Of a stretch of DNA of 64,000 nucleotides, positions 38,756 through 51,369 are shown piece after piece. The stretch spans positions 152,522 through 216,521 of the forward strand of contig CAJJDN010000065.1 in assembly GCA_905182985.1 (NCBI GenBank). The letters are read 5' to 3'. Position 1 is the stretch's first letter; each line of letters starts with the position of its first letter. The stretch comes from Paramecium sonneborni. Taxonomy: Eukaryota; Ciliophora; Oligohymenophorea; Peniculida; Parameciidae. Position numbers and translations under genes: made by a program. The notes beneath the pieces were generated by a model. It was not told the DNA's origin and ran no database searches. It saw only the letters and a list, made by a program, of their open reading frames with translations.

Positions 38756-39601
38756 ATGGCAGATTAGGAGTAACCATAAGCACCAGCACCAGAATAAGAA
38801 TAAGCAGCCCCAGTAGAAAAGAAAGGATTCGGAAGAGGAGGAAGAGGATAAAGAGAAAGAAGAGAAGGAGGAGCTCCAAGATAAAATAGAGGTCCTAGAA
38901 GATTTGGTGGTGAATAAGAGTGGACACCATTGACAAAATTAGGAAGATTAGTGAAAGCTGGTAAAATTAAGAGTCTCGAAACTATTTTCTAATTTTCTAT
39001 TCCAATTAAGGGTATGAAATATCAATAACATAATTTAGAATATCAAATAGTAGATCACTTCCTTAAGAATTTGAAAGAGGAACCACTTGCATTAGGTCCA
39101 GTTTAAAAGCAAACTTGTGCAGGATAGAGAACAAGATTTAAGGCCTATGTAGTAGTTGGAGATGGTCATTAACATATTGGTTTGGGATGGAAATCAGCCA
39201 AAGAAGTACAAGGAGCAATTAAAGGAGCAGTAATTAATGCTAAGCTCAATTTAATTCCAGTTAGAAAAGGATATTGGGGAAATAAGATTGCTTAACCCCA
39301 TACTGTTCCATGCAAAGTTACAGGAAAGGAAGGATCAGTCAGAGTTAGATTAGTTCCAGCACCTAGAGGTACTGGTATTGTGGCAGCCATTACATCTAAG
39401 AAAGTCTTATAGATGGCTGGTATCTAAGATTGTTACACTCAATCTAAAGGAAGCACAAGAACAAGATCAAACTTTTTGAAAGCAACATTCCATGCACTTA
39501 AAGAAACATACAATTTCTTAACTCCAGATCTTTGGGGACACACCAAATTAGAATCAACACCATTTTAAGAACACAGTGAATACTTGGCTGCATTAAAATG
39601 A
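38756..39601 (+). CDS. RPS2: 40S ribosomal protein S2, redundant copy
   Basis: Same sequence as 37570-38415, shifted by 1186 bases. The flanks are also identical, and the copy ends where the left contig ends, so it should be counted once. This is the copy to keep, because it is continuous with the rest of the AP-4 gene. Confidence 0.95.
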
Positions 39602-39818
39602 GATAAAGTATATTATAATAGATGTTCATTATTTTTATATAATCTAAAATTGATCTATTGATTATTCTTCTAAAACTTTAGAAATGTAATGAATTATTTG
39701 TTACTATAATATTTTTATTGATGAATAATAGATGAAAAAGGTATAGAATATAGAACAAAATATTTTGCATATGAAAAAATAATTGAGATTTAAAAAATAT
39801 ATTTTATTAAAATTTGGG

Positions 39819-42800
39819 ATGTCATCGGGATCGCATTTAAGCAAAGAATTACATGATTTGATCAAATCGATAGGAGAGACTCGTAGCAAATAAGAAGAAG
39901 ACAAAATCATCATAAAAGAAGTTCAATAATTAAAAACAAAACTGAATGAGAAGAATATGCCACCTAAAAAAGTGAAGGAAATGCTTATAAGAGCAATTTA
40001 TATAGAAATGTTAGGGTAACATTTAAAAGTGAAGTATAAAGTCATGATGCATCTTTTGTTCACATAAATGCAATTCATTTAACCCAATCTAAGAATTTAG
40101 CGCTGAAGAGATTGGGTTATTTGTGTTGTTCATTATTTTTGGATAATGATAGCGAACTTCTAATATTATTGGTAGCCACACTCCAAAAAGATCTAGCATC
40201 AACGAATGTTCATATAGTAGTGAATGCTCTTACTGCAGTAGGTAAATTGATTAGTAAAACTTTTGTCAATGCTTTGACAGAACCTGTATTAAAATTATTA
40301 ACTCACAATACTGATATAGTAAGAAAGAAAGTATAAATTTAAGATTATTTTAGGCATTAATGGTGATGTAAATTATTAGATAGCTCAATTAAGATTGCAT
40401 TGCAGAATAAGATTATGATGATAGAATCAGAAGAGGAATTCAAGATAAAGAGCCAAGTGTTATGGGAGCAGCATTCAATTTGTATCATGAAGAGTTAAAG
40501 AAAGGTGCAGTTAATAAATACAAACCATTAACAGGAACTTTTGTTTCAATGCTCAAATAGATTATAGAACATAAACTACATAAGGTAAAATTGTATTATT
40601 TTATTTAGGATTATGATTATCATAGATTCCCTGCTCCATGGTTATAAATTAAATTACTTTAAATTCTTACTCTTTTGGGAGCCAATGATTTGAAAGTTAG
40701 TGAATAGATTTATGAAGTTTTGGGTTCAACTTTAAGGAGAGCTGATGATACAACAATTAATATTGGTTATGCTGTCACCTATCAATGTGTTAAATGTGTT
40801 AGTGGAATCTATCCTTAATAAAGTCTATTAGAATAGGCTGCTAATTCTGTATCTAGATTTTTAAAATCTGATAATAATAATTTAAAGTATTTAGGAATTA
40901 ATGCTTTAACTTAAATTGTTTCTATTTCATAAAAATATGTTTTAGAGCATTAAATGACTATTGTTGATTGTCTAGAATCAAATGATGATACTTTAAAGAA
41001 AGAAACTTTAGAATTATTATTTAAAATGACTAATGAATAAAATTGTGAAGTCATTATTTAAAAATTGATTCACTTTTTAAAAACAAGTTCTGATTCTAAT
41101 TTTAAAAAGGATTTGTTTGTTAAAATATCATTATTAAATGAAAAACATGCACCAACTTAAGAATGGTTCATTAAAACAGCTAATACATTATTTGAATTTG
41201 GATCTGAATTTATAGATAATGATGTTAGAAATAATTTCTTTAAATTATTAATAGATAATTTTAATGATATTGGATCTGAATTTGGTGTATTCATCACTGA
41301 AATATACTCAGAATTATTAAGAAATGATTTATAAGATAATATTTTAAAAATTGTTTGTTGGGTAATTGGTGAAATAGGATCATAAATATATGATTAAGAT
41401 CCAAACAAATTAAATGAATTAACTTAATTAGTAATTTTAAAATTAGATTCTTAATTAGAATCAGAAACAACGATTTCATGGATATTAACATGTTTGGCTA
41501 AATTATAATCTGCAAGAGCATTTTAAATGTTCGATTAAACAAGAGCAATCTTTTAAAAATATATGTAATCAAAGAATTTAGATTGTCAATAAAGAGCAAT
41601 TGACTTTTATACTCTTGCAAAATTTAATGCAGCTCTAAAAGGATCATAATTTATAACAGTAGATCCAAAAATGTCATTTTTAGACGCTTATGTATAATAA
41701 GAAAGATTACGCGGTGCTTAAGCATATAATCCTTCATTATAAGTCAAAGCAGCTGCATTGGGATCAGCAACAGAAGCTCCTTCCCTTAATTTTGGTCCAT
41801 ATAGTGACAATAAATATGGAGGTAGTAAGACTAATACTTTTGGAACAGAAGAAAATAAATCAACAACTTAGAATCCATCAGCTCCTACAATAGCAGGTCC
41901 TTGGGATGATACAGGTTATAATTAAAAATAACCACCTCCTCCGAAACCTACAATAGCCACTCCTATGGCTATAGGTTCAACAACAGGAATGGGAAGTAAT
42001 GGTAGTGGTTAAACAACAACTAAAACAACTATGTAATCTATGGGTAGTGGATAAATGGGATTGAGTTCTAATCAAGCTCAAAGTACATATGTACCCCCTG
42101 TAAGACCTCTTCCTCCTAAAGAAGATCCTAATTTAAAGGAAAAGCAGAAATTAGCAAATCAATTATTTGCTCCAATTTCATAAACCTAATAATAACCATA
42201 GTAATAATTATTTTTATATCATATTAGATCTACTTAAAAAAAAGGTATAACTGCTGTCGCTGCACCAAAATAAATGAATACAAATCCTAATATACCTTAA
42301 ATAACTTAACCAAAATAAACAGCTTAAGTTTAAAATTTATTAGAAATTGATGAACCATTGCCAATAAAATAATAATAATAACCAATCTTAGGAGCTCCTT
42401 AAGTATATGTTCAATAACCTTAAATCATCACTCAAAAACCAGTAGTTGTTCCTTAATAATAATAATAATTATGGTCTTAACCTCCAGTTTAAACATAACC
42501 AATTCCGTAATAACAAATTAAATCTTATATACCAGCTAATATTAATGTTGATTAATATGAATAACTTTGGGAAAGAAATTAAAATATTAAAGAAGTCACT
42601 TTATAAAGTAAGATAAAATCTGAATAAGATTTCAGAAGAATGATTTAAACTATTAATATCAATGTAATTATTCTTTTTTCTATTTTTAGATTATTGAAGT
42701 CATTGATTAAGAAATAATTTGTGCTGGTGCCAATGCAGAAAATAAGAGTTGTGTTTTATTATATGGATGTTACAATTTGAATGGATCATTAGAATTAAAA

Positions 42801-42866
42801 ATAAATAGTACAGATCCTAAGGATGCTGAATACATTTTAGCACTTATTAAGAGATAATTCTGTTGA
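39819..42866 (+). CDS. AP4E1: AP-4 adaptor complex epsilon subunit
   Basis: Large adaptin of 982 residues with introns of 26, 23, 24 and 26 nt. The N-terminus ([19 protein letters not shown]) and the phrases [30 protein letters not shown] and P-A-P-W-L-Q-I-K-L-L-Q are those of the adaptin trunk, and the I-G-E-x-R-S-K-x-E-E-D pattern points to epsilon. After about residue 610 a Pro/Gln-rich hinge (P-P-P-P-K-P) leads to a short beta-rich ear domain. AP-4 sorts cargo at the trans-Golgi network without clathrin. The 24-nt intron is a multiple of three without TGA. Confidence 0.9.
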
Positions 42867-42903
42867 TAAGGAATTAAAAAGACAATTATATATATTTTAT
42901 TAA

Positions 42904-43630
42904 TCATTTTATTCTAGGAAATTACAACTTCTTTTATAATCTTTCAGGTTCTATTCGTAATTAGGATAAAGCAGAATTTTTGTATGAAGGTGCACTTGTT
43001 TTACTCTAATTTGATTTTGAAAATTTCGGATTAGTTGTTGTTTTTGTTAATCTTTAAACAATTTTACCCATTTTTTGCTGATTTTACTATGAAAATTTTT
43101 AAATTCTATTCTTAAGTTCAATAGTTCTTATAATAATATTGATATTTACTTTTTATAATCTTTAAGAAAAGTTTCTTTATTTCTAAATGTGGAAGGAGTT
43201 CTCTATAACCGCTGCATCAATTTCTCATTTTCTCCAACTATTTTCAAAGCCTCTTTCTTTCTGTAAGATAAATTAAGAGACTTGAGTGAATTGGCTGAAC
43301 TTTATCTAGTCAATGATCTTTTAGGAAGAGATGAATAAGTTTTTTAATTTCCAATATCTACTATTCGATTAAGAATTTTTGCATTTTCCTTAAACAATCG
43401 TTACTCCTTTTGTAAATCTACTTACAATTTTGTATAGAATTTATTTGCTCTAATTTATTAGTATTTATCATTGTCTAATAAAACATTCTTAAATCTATAA
43501 AATTATATACTCTTCTAGATAAATATGGATCAGATCTTGTATTTATCAATTTAAATTTATGTTATTAGAATTATTCAGCTTGACAAACCTATTTAATTAT
43601 GTCTTACTCAACATATTTAGGTCCTTTCAT
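42904..43630 (-). CDS. CFAP97/Hemingway-like ciliary protein
   Basis: Predicted 222-residue protein, introns of 35 and 23 nt. The core resembles the KIAA1430/CFAP97 domain: I-V-G-E-N-E-K-L-M-Q-R-L-Q followed by P-S-T-F-R and D-Y-K-K, preceded by a segment with Ser/Leu-rich text (S-S-L-P-K-R-S-L-T-R). The C-terminus is basic and Ser-rich. CFAP97 proteins are axoneme-associated and needed for ciliary motility in flies and mammals (family knowledge). The gene is divergent from the SECIS-binding-protein gene; their start codons are 20 nt apart. It ends tail-to-tail with AP-4. Confidence 0.72.
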
Positions 43631-43650
43631 TATTTATTAATAAATAATTT

Positions 43651-45165
43651 ATGCAGTAAAGAAAAAAACTCAACTTGAATGCTAGTGCTTTCTCTTGTGA
43701 AATAAATGATCCTTAAATAAATTCCAATAACCAACCATCTCAATCTACAAATTTCTAACCTGATGTTAAATATGAAAATCAAGAAACTAATTAATTTAGA
43801 TATGACTATCATTATGCCTATCATTATACTGATCAAAATAGATAAAATACGAATTTTTTTTATCAGAAAAAAGCTAACCAATAGTCAAAAAGAATTGAAT
43901 AAAATGAAAATAGATTATAAATTAAAAACAATAAATTGGACTTGTAAGATAACTGCAAATAAGAATAGAAGGAAAAATAAAGTTAAAAAATTGAAAAACA
44001 GATAAAGAATAATAAGGCTTAATAATCTTAAGTGGAATCATAAGATTAATAGAAAATAATAAAATAAGAAAAATTAGAAGCTCCAGAAGAACCTAAATAA
44101 TTAGTATTAGGTATAAAAATAGAAATTATGATTAGACCCAAAACTTGGATATTGGACTTATAGTTAAAAAGAGTATGAGGAATTTAATAAGTAGGTCAAA
44201 GAATATTAAATTAAGAAAGCTGAATATGATGAACGTATTAAAGGATAAAGAATGCTTGAATAGAGGAAAAGAATGGAGAAGTTTTCTAAATTAAAAGAGA
44301 AAAAACAGAAAAGGAATAATTTATTAGGAATGAAGAAAATTAATTAATTGATAAGAGAATTAAGAATTTAATACAAATAATATGTGAGAAGAGAGAAAAA
44401 AAAATAATTTGGTTATGTTTTAGATGATAATGATAATATTTAAATAGTAGAACAAGAGAAGAAAAAGAAAAAATTATCAAAAATTTAAAAAGCCAAACAA
44501 TTATGGGATAATTTAAATGATCCTGATTATGAAACAGTTGATGAAGATTAAATTAAGTAGGATGACTAATAGTTAATTACAATATTAAATTAGTTATCAA
44601 AAATAAATCCTTATTCTAAGGAAAAATATAATAATATGAAAATTAGACCTTGGATTACTTAAATTCCTTGTAAAGAATTAGATGACATGACATTGTAATT
44701 TATAAATGAACTAAGTTTTATGTAAGCTAAAAAGAAGGTAATTGAACCAAAAAAAATGAAAAAGAGAGTTGTAGCAGGAATAAAGGAATGTTTAAGAAGT
44801 ATTTAATATACATTACCTGAAAAATCTTCAAAATTAATAATAGTACCAATAGGAATTTAAGAGTGCCCAATTAAAAGTAATTAAAAATGAATATAATTTC
44901 AGATGGTCCAGATCATCATATTTTAAAGATCTTAAAAGAAGGCTACAACAAAAATATTCCGATTATCTTTGCAAGTACTCGATCAAAGCTTGGAAGGGCT
45001 TTTAGTGGGAAATTTGGGCCAAAAATAAGTGTGATAAGTGTAATTAATTACTAAAATATGGAAGAATAATTTACTAAATTAATATAACAAAGTGAGTAGT
45101 AGAGAGAGTAATTCAGATAACTATATGGGGATATTAATGTTATTGAATATATTAATTAAATATGA
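43651..45165 (+). CDS. SECISBP2: SECIS-binding protein 2-like (L7Ae family)
   Basis: Predicted 487-residue protein with introns of 25 and 26 nt. The first 130 residues are Gln/Asn-rich; a long basic coiled-coil region follows, and the C-terminal 180 residues hold an L7Ae/L30e RNA-binding domain preceded by the SBP2-type segment (L-Q-F-I-N-E-L-S-F-M-Q, K-K-R-V-V-A-G-I-K-E-C-L). Domain motifs: S-K-L-I-I-V-P-I-G-I, N-I-P-I-I-F-A-S-T-R, S-K-L-G-R-A-F and I-S-V-I-S-V-I-N-Y. SBP2 recruits the selenocysteine elongation factor to SECIS hairpins so that UGA is decoded as selenocysteine. In this organism UGA is also the only stop codon. Confidence 0.85.
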
Positions 45166-45260
45166 GAAATAGAATTTAGTATATCTAAAAAAGAATAGTC
45201 TTCTTGAATGTTAAGTATTTTATCATATAAAAATCATTTTGAAAATTTATTTAAAATTAA

Positions 45261-45906
45261 ATGTTTGAGAAGGAAATAGTGATTGATGGAAAAGGTCATT
45301 TATTGGGCAGATTGGCCTCCTATATTGCTAAAGAATTGTAGAGAGGATAAAGAATAGTTGTTGTAAGAACTGAGTTGATTTAACAATCAGGTAAGCGATT
45401 TTAATCATTGAAGGATCTCTCTTCAGAAATAGAGTCATCTTTGAAGAATATTTAAATAAGAGAATGGCTTTCAATCCAAGAAGAGGATATAAGCACTATA
45501 GAACACCATCAAGATGCTTTTGGAAGGTTGTTAGAGGAATGCTTTAATATAAATCAAAAAGAGGAGCAGCCGCACTTGAAAGATTAAAGATCTTTGAAGG
45601 TGTCCCTCCTCCTTATGATACAAGAAAGAGATAAGTTGTTTCAGATGCCCTCAAATTGATCAGATTAAAAAATCATAGACCTTTTTGTACTTTGGGTGAT
45701 TTATGCGCTTCAGTCGGATGGAATCAATAAGGAATTGTGAATAGACTTGAAGAAAAAAGAAAATTAAGGTATTCATAATATATTAATTATATAGAGGCAC
45801 TGCATATTATAAGAGAAAAATAGCAAGAGAAAATCTCAAAAGAAAAGCTATTGGAGCTAAAGAACTTACTGCAATTAATGCAGAATTAGAAAAGTTAGGC
45901 TATTGA
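45261..45906 (+). CDS. RPL13A: 60S ribosomal protein L13a (uL13)
   Basis: 198 residues with introns 45391-45413 (23 nt) and 45769-45794 (26 nt). The start I-V-I-D-G-K-G-H-L-L-G-R-L-A-S and the middle P-R-R-G-Y-K-H-Y-R-T-P-S, W-K-V-V-R-G-M-L and G-V-P-P-P-Y-D are diagnostic of uL13. It belongs to the large ribosomal subunit. The 3' end is followed by a spacer of about 90 bases before the next gene. Confidence 0.95.
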
Positions 45907-45997
45907 AATATTATAATAAAATAATGTACAATTAAATATTTAAGTAATTTTTTTGAATCTATTTTCTTTATTTTTCTCGTAAATATTTTTATAAAGA

Positions 45998-46747
45998 TGA
46001 ATTTAACTAAAGATTTTCCAAATATTCCAATTTGTTTATAATTGATAATTACTTAGAGTTGTGTAGAGTTTATACTTTCTGCTTTTTTAATTGTTAAAAG
46101 AGTAAATCTTATATCTTAAGTTTTCAGATCTCTTAGATAGTTACTATTATTTTAAGCATTAGAATTTAATTTTTAAAGAATGAAAATAGTTTGAATCTTT
46201 TAACAAAAACTACGATTGTTATTTTTGCTTACTTCACTTGAATACTTCTTCCTTTTTCTGTTTAAAAGACTTTCAGGTATAGATGGTGGGGAAAATAATA
46301 ATGAAAGTTATGCATTTTTGATGGTGAACTACTTCTTATTGTGTATTCAACCAATGGAGCTTTGAACATAAATTAAATAGCCTAAAAACAATGGATAAAT
46401 TTTCTCCACATTTTTATACAAAACTAATTTATTTGATATTTTGTTTTTTAATCGGTAAAATTAAAAATATATATTAGCAGCTCTTATTTAAACTTTTTTG
46501 AAATGTGAATTTAGAACTTTGTCTCTACAAAATTATGACGTTATATATTATTTTTCTTGATTTAATTTCATTTCATTTAACTATAGTATTTTTTATTATC
46601 CTTATTTTTGATTCTGTTTAAGGTTGTTTTAGTAAAGATAAGTTTTATTTGGCAATATACATGATAAGCTTGATAATGATATATCAAATAAAAAAATTTA
46701 TTGTTATAAATTTATAAAATTTCTTATTCATTTAAATAAAATTATGA
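45998..46747 (+). CDS. Multi-pass membrane protein, exon structure unresolved
   Basis: The region begins with an ATG and encodes hydrophobic segments in several frames (I-C-L-Q-L-I-I-T-Q-S; S-L-E-Y-F-F-L-F-L-F; L-T-I-V-F-F-I-I-L-I-F), ending at TGA 46745-46747. TGA codons interrupt the direct frame near 46190 and 46354. Several possible short introns, such as 26 nt at about 46101-46126, change the frame, but no single choice gives one convincing protein. It may be a normal multi-intron gene for a polytopic protein or a decaying one. It is flanked by RPL13A and, tail-to-tail, by the ABC transporter. Function unknown. Confidence 0.4.
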
Positions 46748-46782
46748 TAAAAGTCTAACTTATTTAAATTATTATCATAACA

Positions 46783-49700
46783 TCATTTCTATATTCGATT
46801 CTATTTATTTTTGGCAATATCAAAAATAGCCTAAGAATTAGATTGTCCAGTATTTAGCACAAGTTTAGAAAAATGAGTTTGCTTATCAATATTGATTGAA
46901 TTATAAGATTAAGCTAAAAGATTAAATGGTTCATCAAATTCTATAACATTTCCATTTTCAATAACCATAACTTTATCATAATCAGCAATAGTATTTAACC
47001 TGTGTGCAATAGTTATAAGTGTACAATCCTTAAGTTATTATTTAAGAGTATCTTAGATGAAATCATCTGTTTTCATATCAAGATTAGCAGTTGCTTCGTC
47101 TAAAACAATAATCTTTTTTTTCTATAATAGAATTCTAGCTAAACAAATTAATTGTTTTTATCCAACAGAGAATAATGAATTAATATCACTAATATCTGTT
47201 AATAAACCATTAGAAAATGATTTTGTATATCCTTCTAATCCTGAAACTGTTAATGCTTACCAAATATCCTAATCATCATATTAATTAAATGGATCTAAAT
47301 TTGATCTAAGACTTCCAGTAAATAAAAATGGAGATTATGGTATAATACCAAGACTACTTCTTAATTTTTATAATCCTAATTATTTAATATTAATTCCACT
47401 GATTTCGATTTTTGATTCTTCATAATCTTCAATTTCATTCATTCTAAATATAGCTTATAAGATTGAAGATTTTCCAGCTCCTGTTCTACCAACACAACCA
47501 ATTTTTTATCCACTTTTTATTTCAAATGTTAATCCTTTTAATATTAAATCTGAATTTTATCTATATCTCATTTAAACATTATTAAATTTTATATCACCTG
47601 ATTCTGGAAAATTTGTTAATTTTGAATCTTCTTCTTGAATTTATGGTGCTTCTGATTCTATATCTATTATTTAAAACATCCTATTATATGAACTCATTTA
47701 TGTTGCGAAATTTATCAATTATTTCAATCCAAATGATAATCCATCGTTGTATATAGTTAATAATAATAATCCTTAAGAAAATATTGCAACATCATTGTAA
47801 TTAAGATTTAGGAAAATAAATAAACCAGCTGATGAAGCGATAAATCCAATAAAATCAATATTAAAGCAAAAAGATCTTGTTGAATAGATATACGTTAATG
47901 AATTTAAATTACATTTGTTCGATAGATCTATAAATTTTTCCCTAAATAAATTTTATTATCCATTAATTTTAATTTGAATGGATCCACCTAATGAATTTTT
48001 AATAAAATCAAATAATGGACTTCTTTAAATTAGTTCAATTTCTTTTAATTAGCTAATAATTTTATTATAAAAATTATATTGATAAAGGTTCAAAGCTAAA
48101 ATAAAGCATATCATAAAAATAAAATATGGTTACAAGATTGCCAAGGTTATTAATGAAATCATAAAATTGCCAATCATTTCCAAAATATCCAAACAAACTT
48201 AATTTGTAGAATTATCACACAAAGATAAATCATTCGAAAATCTATTTATTATTCTTCCTGAAGGATTTACATCAAAATATGATATTGGAGCTTATGTAAT
48301 AGAATTAAGCATCCTTTTGTGAATGTTTTAAGTTGTTTTCTATACTTGATTTAAACTAAGAAAATATTTTATTAAACTACAAATCATCAATCCAATCACT
48401 AAACAAGATAAAATTATGAATGTAGAATCTGTCTCATTTTACTCTTGATAGTATTCAAATAATGAAATAATTCTTTTGTATAGCATAATTAAAACTTCAT
48501 ATCCTACTTCCAAGGCTAACACAGACAAAAAAACTACAAAATTCCAATTTTTGAAATATCTCAAATAAACAGAAAAATTAATAATTGATTGATTATCAGA
48601 TTCTGAGACTATGAGAGTTCTATTATTTTCAGACTATTTTGCTCCTTTAGATATTTTAGTTAATGGTTATTATTCTAAAATATTTTAATTTGTAGTTTCA
48701 TTCTAAGTTTTATCTAATTATTGAGCTAAATCTTTATTAATCATTTCTAAATGAAGTTTGATTTGTTCATAAGAACCTTTAGCAATCAATTCTCCCTAAC
48801 TTAATATAGCAATTTAATCACATTTGATAGCATATTAAATTTAATGTGTTGCTAAAATTACAATAGGTTTTGGTTTATTTGGGTTAATGGTTATCTGATA
48901 TTCAAAAATGAATTATTTAATAGCAATTGTAAATATGTTTTGAGCAACTTTTGCATCTACAGCAGATAAAGGATCATCAAATAAGTATAAATCAGGTGTT
49001 TAATATAAAGCTCTAGCTAAAGAGATTCTTGCTTTTTGTCCTCCTGAAAGTGTGATACCTCTTTCTCCAATTTCAGTTTAATCTCTAAATTTCATTAATT
49101 CAAAATCAGATTCTAATTATGCTACTTAAGTAACCTTTTCATATAAAGTCTTATTAAATTTTTTTCCAAATAGAATATTATTCCTTATAGTATCTGGAAA
49201 TAAAAAAGGTTCTTATTCAACGTAACCAATTGTTACTTTGTTTTATGATGGTATTTATCCATCAATTAACATTATTCCTTTGTAAGATGGAATTTCACAT
49301 AATAATGTTTGTAAAAGAGTTGATTTTCCACATCCAACTCGACCAATAATTGCCCATAATTCTCCTTCTTTAAAATTCAAATTTAAGTTTTTTAAAATTG
49401 CTTTATCGGAATCAGATACTGAATGTTTCCAAAATGCACTAAAATTTATTAATTCTATTCTACTATGTTCTTTTTCAATTTTATTTTTTTCATCTTAAAA
49501 TTCATCAATTTTATGCATACCAAAATTTTATAGATTTAAAATATTCGCAATTCTTTCAAAAGTAACTTTTATTTGAATTAAAGCTTATATTCCATTTGAA
49601 ACCATATACACACATGAGATTTTTAAAGAGTTTAGTAGTTAAATTGTAGATATCATTTCTGCTATTTTCATATCGGTATTAAATTCCCCATAATACAAGA

Positions 49701-50898
49701 TAATAAAATACAAGAAACTTGCCCACAGATAAGATGTTTACGTAAATAATCTATCAATAGCAGTTCTTAAAAGAATTTTTATTAAACTTAGAAATTCAAG
49801 TTGTCTTATAGTCAATATCATTTTTGAAAAGGCTTTTTCCCAAGCTTACATTTTAATTAATCTAATTCCTTCTATCAATTGATTAGTTATTTTTAATCTT
49901 TAATCTTAATTAATTTTAGCTTATTTTAAGGTTTCTTAATTGAATGATTATATAACAATTTAAATAGGATATGCAAGAAATAATAATATAACTGGCAATA
50001 AACCTATGATACCATTAAATCTATTCCACAATATAAAACAAGCAAAGAACATTGAAATAATTACAACACTACTTGGAAATATCATACTAAACATTTATTC
50101 TAATGTATTAATGTCTCCAGATACAATATTTAATATCTTACCTAAATTAGCTTATTTAAAAGAATATGAATTTAATCCAATTAATTTAATATAAACTAAA
50201 TTAATTAAGCTTAGACGAGCTTTTGTCGAAAATATCATTGAATAATTAGCAGCATGATGTCTACTCAATAAACATATGAAATTCAATATTACTAGTATTA
50301 TTCCGTAATAATGAGCACTATCATATTCATGTTAAGATATACTGACTATGGCAAAACTCATTATAAAAGAAATTCCGTTTTTTGAAACTGATTCTATGAA
50401 ATAGATTGCAAAACATCTTCCTGTTATCCATTTTAATTCACCGAAAAATATAAGCCTTATTAATGTTTTATAAGTCATTGTTTTTACTTGAGAAGTTTGA
50501 TTTTCTGATTTCAATATTAATTCCTTTAGATTATCCTCTGGTGATAAAGTAGGAAGATGCTTATCTGTAATTTTAAAGTTTTTATCTAAAACTTAATTCT
50601 TTAATTCTAGAGCGTAGGTTGTGTATTGTAAAAAAAAAAATTTCGAAATTTTTGAATGATGTTATCCTAAATAATATGGAAAATATTTAGAAGTTTCTGG
50701 TTGCTCTAAGCATTCCTTAGATTCATCTAACATTTTTTCTGAATTATAAAAAGGTTGAACTTCATTATTCTCATCTGGGTATGTAGATAATGGTATATTT
50801 TTTAGATTTGGGACCTAAGAAATTTGAAAATTGGTAACTTAATTTCTCTTTTAAATGGACAAACTTTAGCTGATCTCTTAAATGTTATTACAACTCAT
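46783..50898 (-). CDS. ABCC/MRP-type ABC transporter
   Basis: Full-length exporter of 1371 residues encoded without introns, which is unusual in this window. Order: cytosolic N-terminus, six-helix membrane domain, NBD1, second membrane domain, NBD2. NBD1 (nt about 49500-48750) has Walker [10 protein letters not shown], signature L-S-G-G-Q-K-A-R and Walker [14 protein letters not shown]; the D-D-P-L-S-A-V-D form is typical of ABCC. NBD2 (about 47600-46840) has [16 protein letters not shown] and [12 protein letters not shown], with H-loop A-H-R-L. There is no TMD0, so it is of the short MRP4-like form. Substrates cannot be told from sequence. Confidence 0.92.
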
Positions 50899-51369
50899 AA
50901 ATTTTAAATTATATTCATTCTTGAAAAATTTATTTAGTTTAATACTCAGATATTCATGAGATTAGATCTTCTATTGATGGATTAATGTTACTCAAGCATT
51001 TATTAACAAATAGTTTTAGTTTTTATTCGTCAGACCGACTTTATAGTTTGATAACAACTTAACAACATTAAGCTATTTTTAATTAAAATTAAGTCAAATG
51101 ATGGTGTATTTTAGTTTATTATACAAAATTTATGGCAATCACATATATAGTTTTTTATTATAAGTTTGAAAGGAGTCTTAGGCTTCTATGAATTTGCATA
51201 TTAAATTTTTTGAAAATAAATCAAATTAACAGTAACTTAATTAATGATTATATATTAATACAAATATTTATATTATTTTTAAGATAATTTCATCAATTAG
51301 TTCTTTCTTTTTTTAACAAAGAACAAAAAATAGTGAAAGAATGAATATTAACTATCTAGTTAAAATTTC
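50899..51369. other. Spacer without a recognised gene
   Basis: About 470 AT-rich bases between the start of the ABC transporter gene and the 3' end of the next minus-strand gene. Runs of A and T and short open frames only; no conserved protein text, tRNA-like fold or repeat was seen. Confidence 0.5.

Noticed and set aside
37570..39601. Tandem duplication of RPS2 as a real gene amplification
   Set aside because: The repeat ends exactly at the N and includes identical flanks and a truncated neighbour, so it is an assembly overlap.
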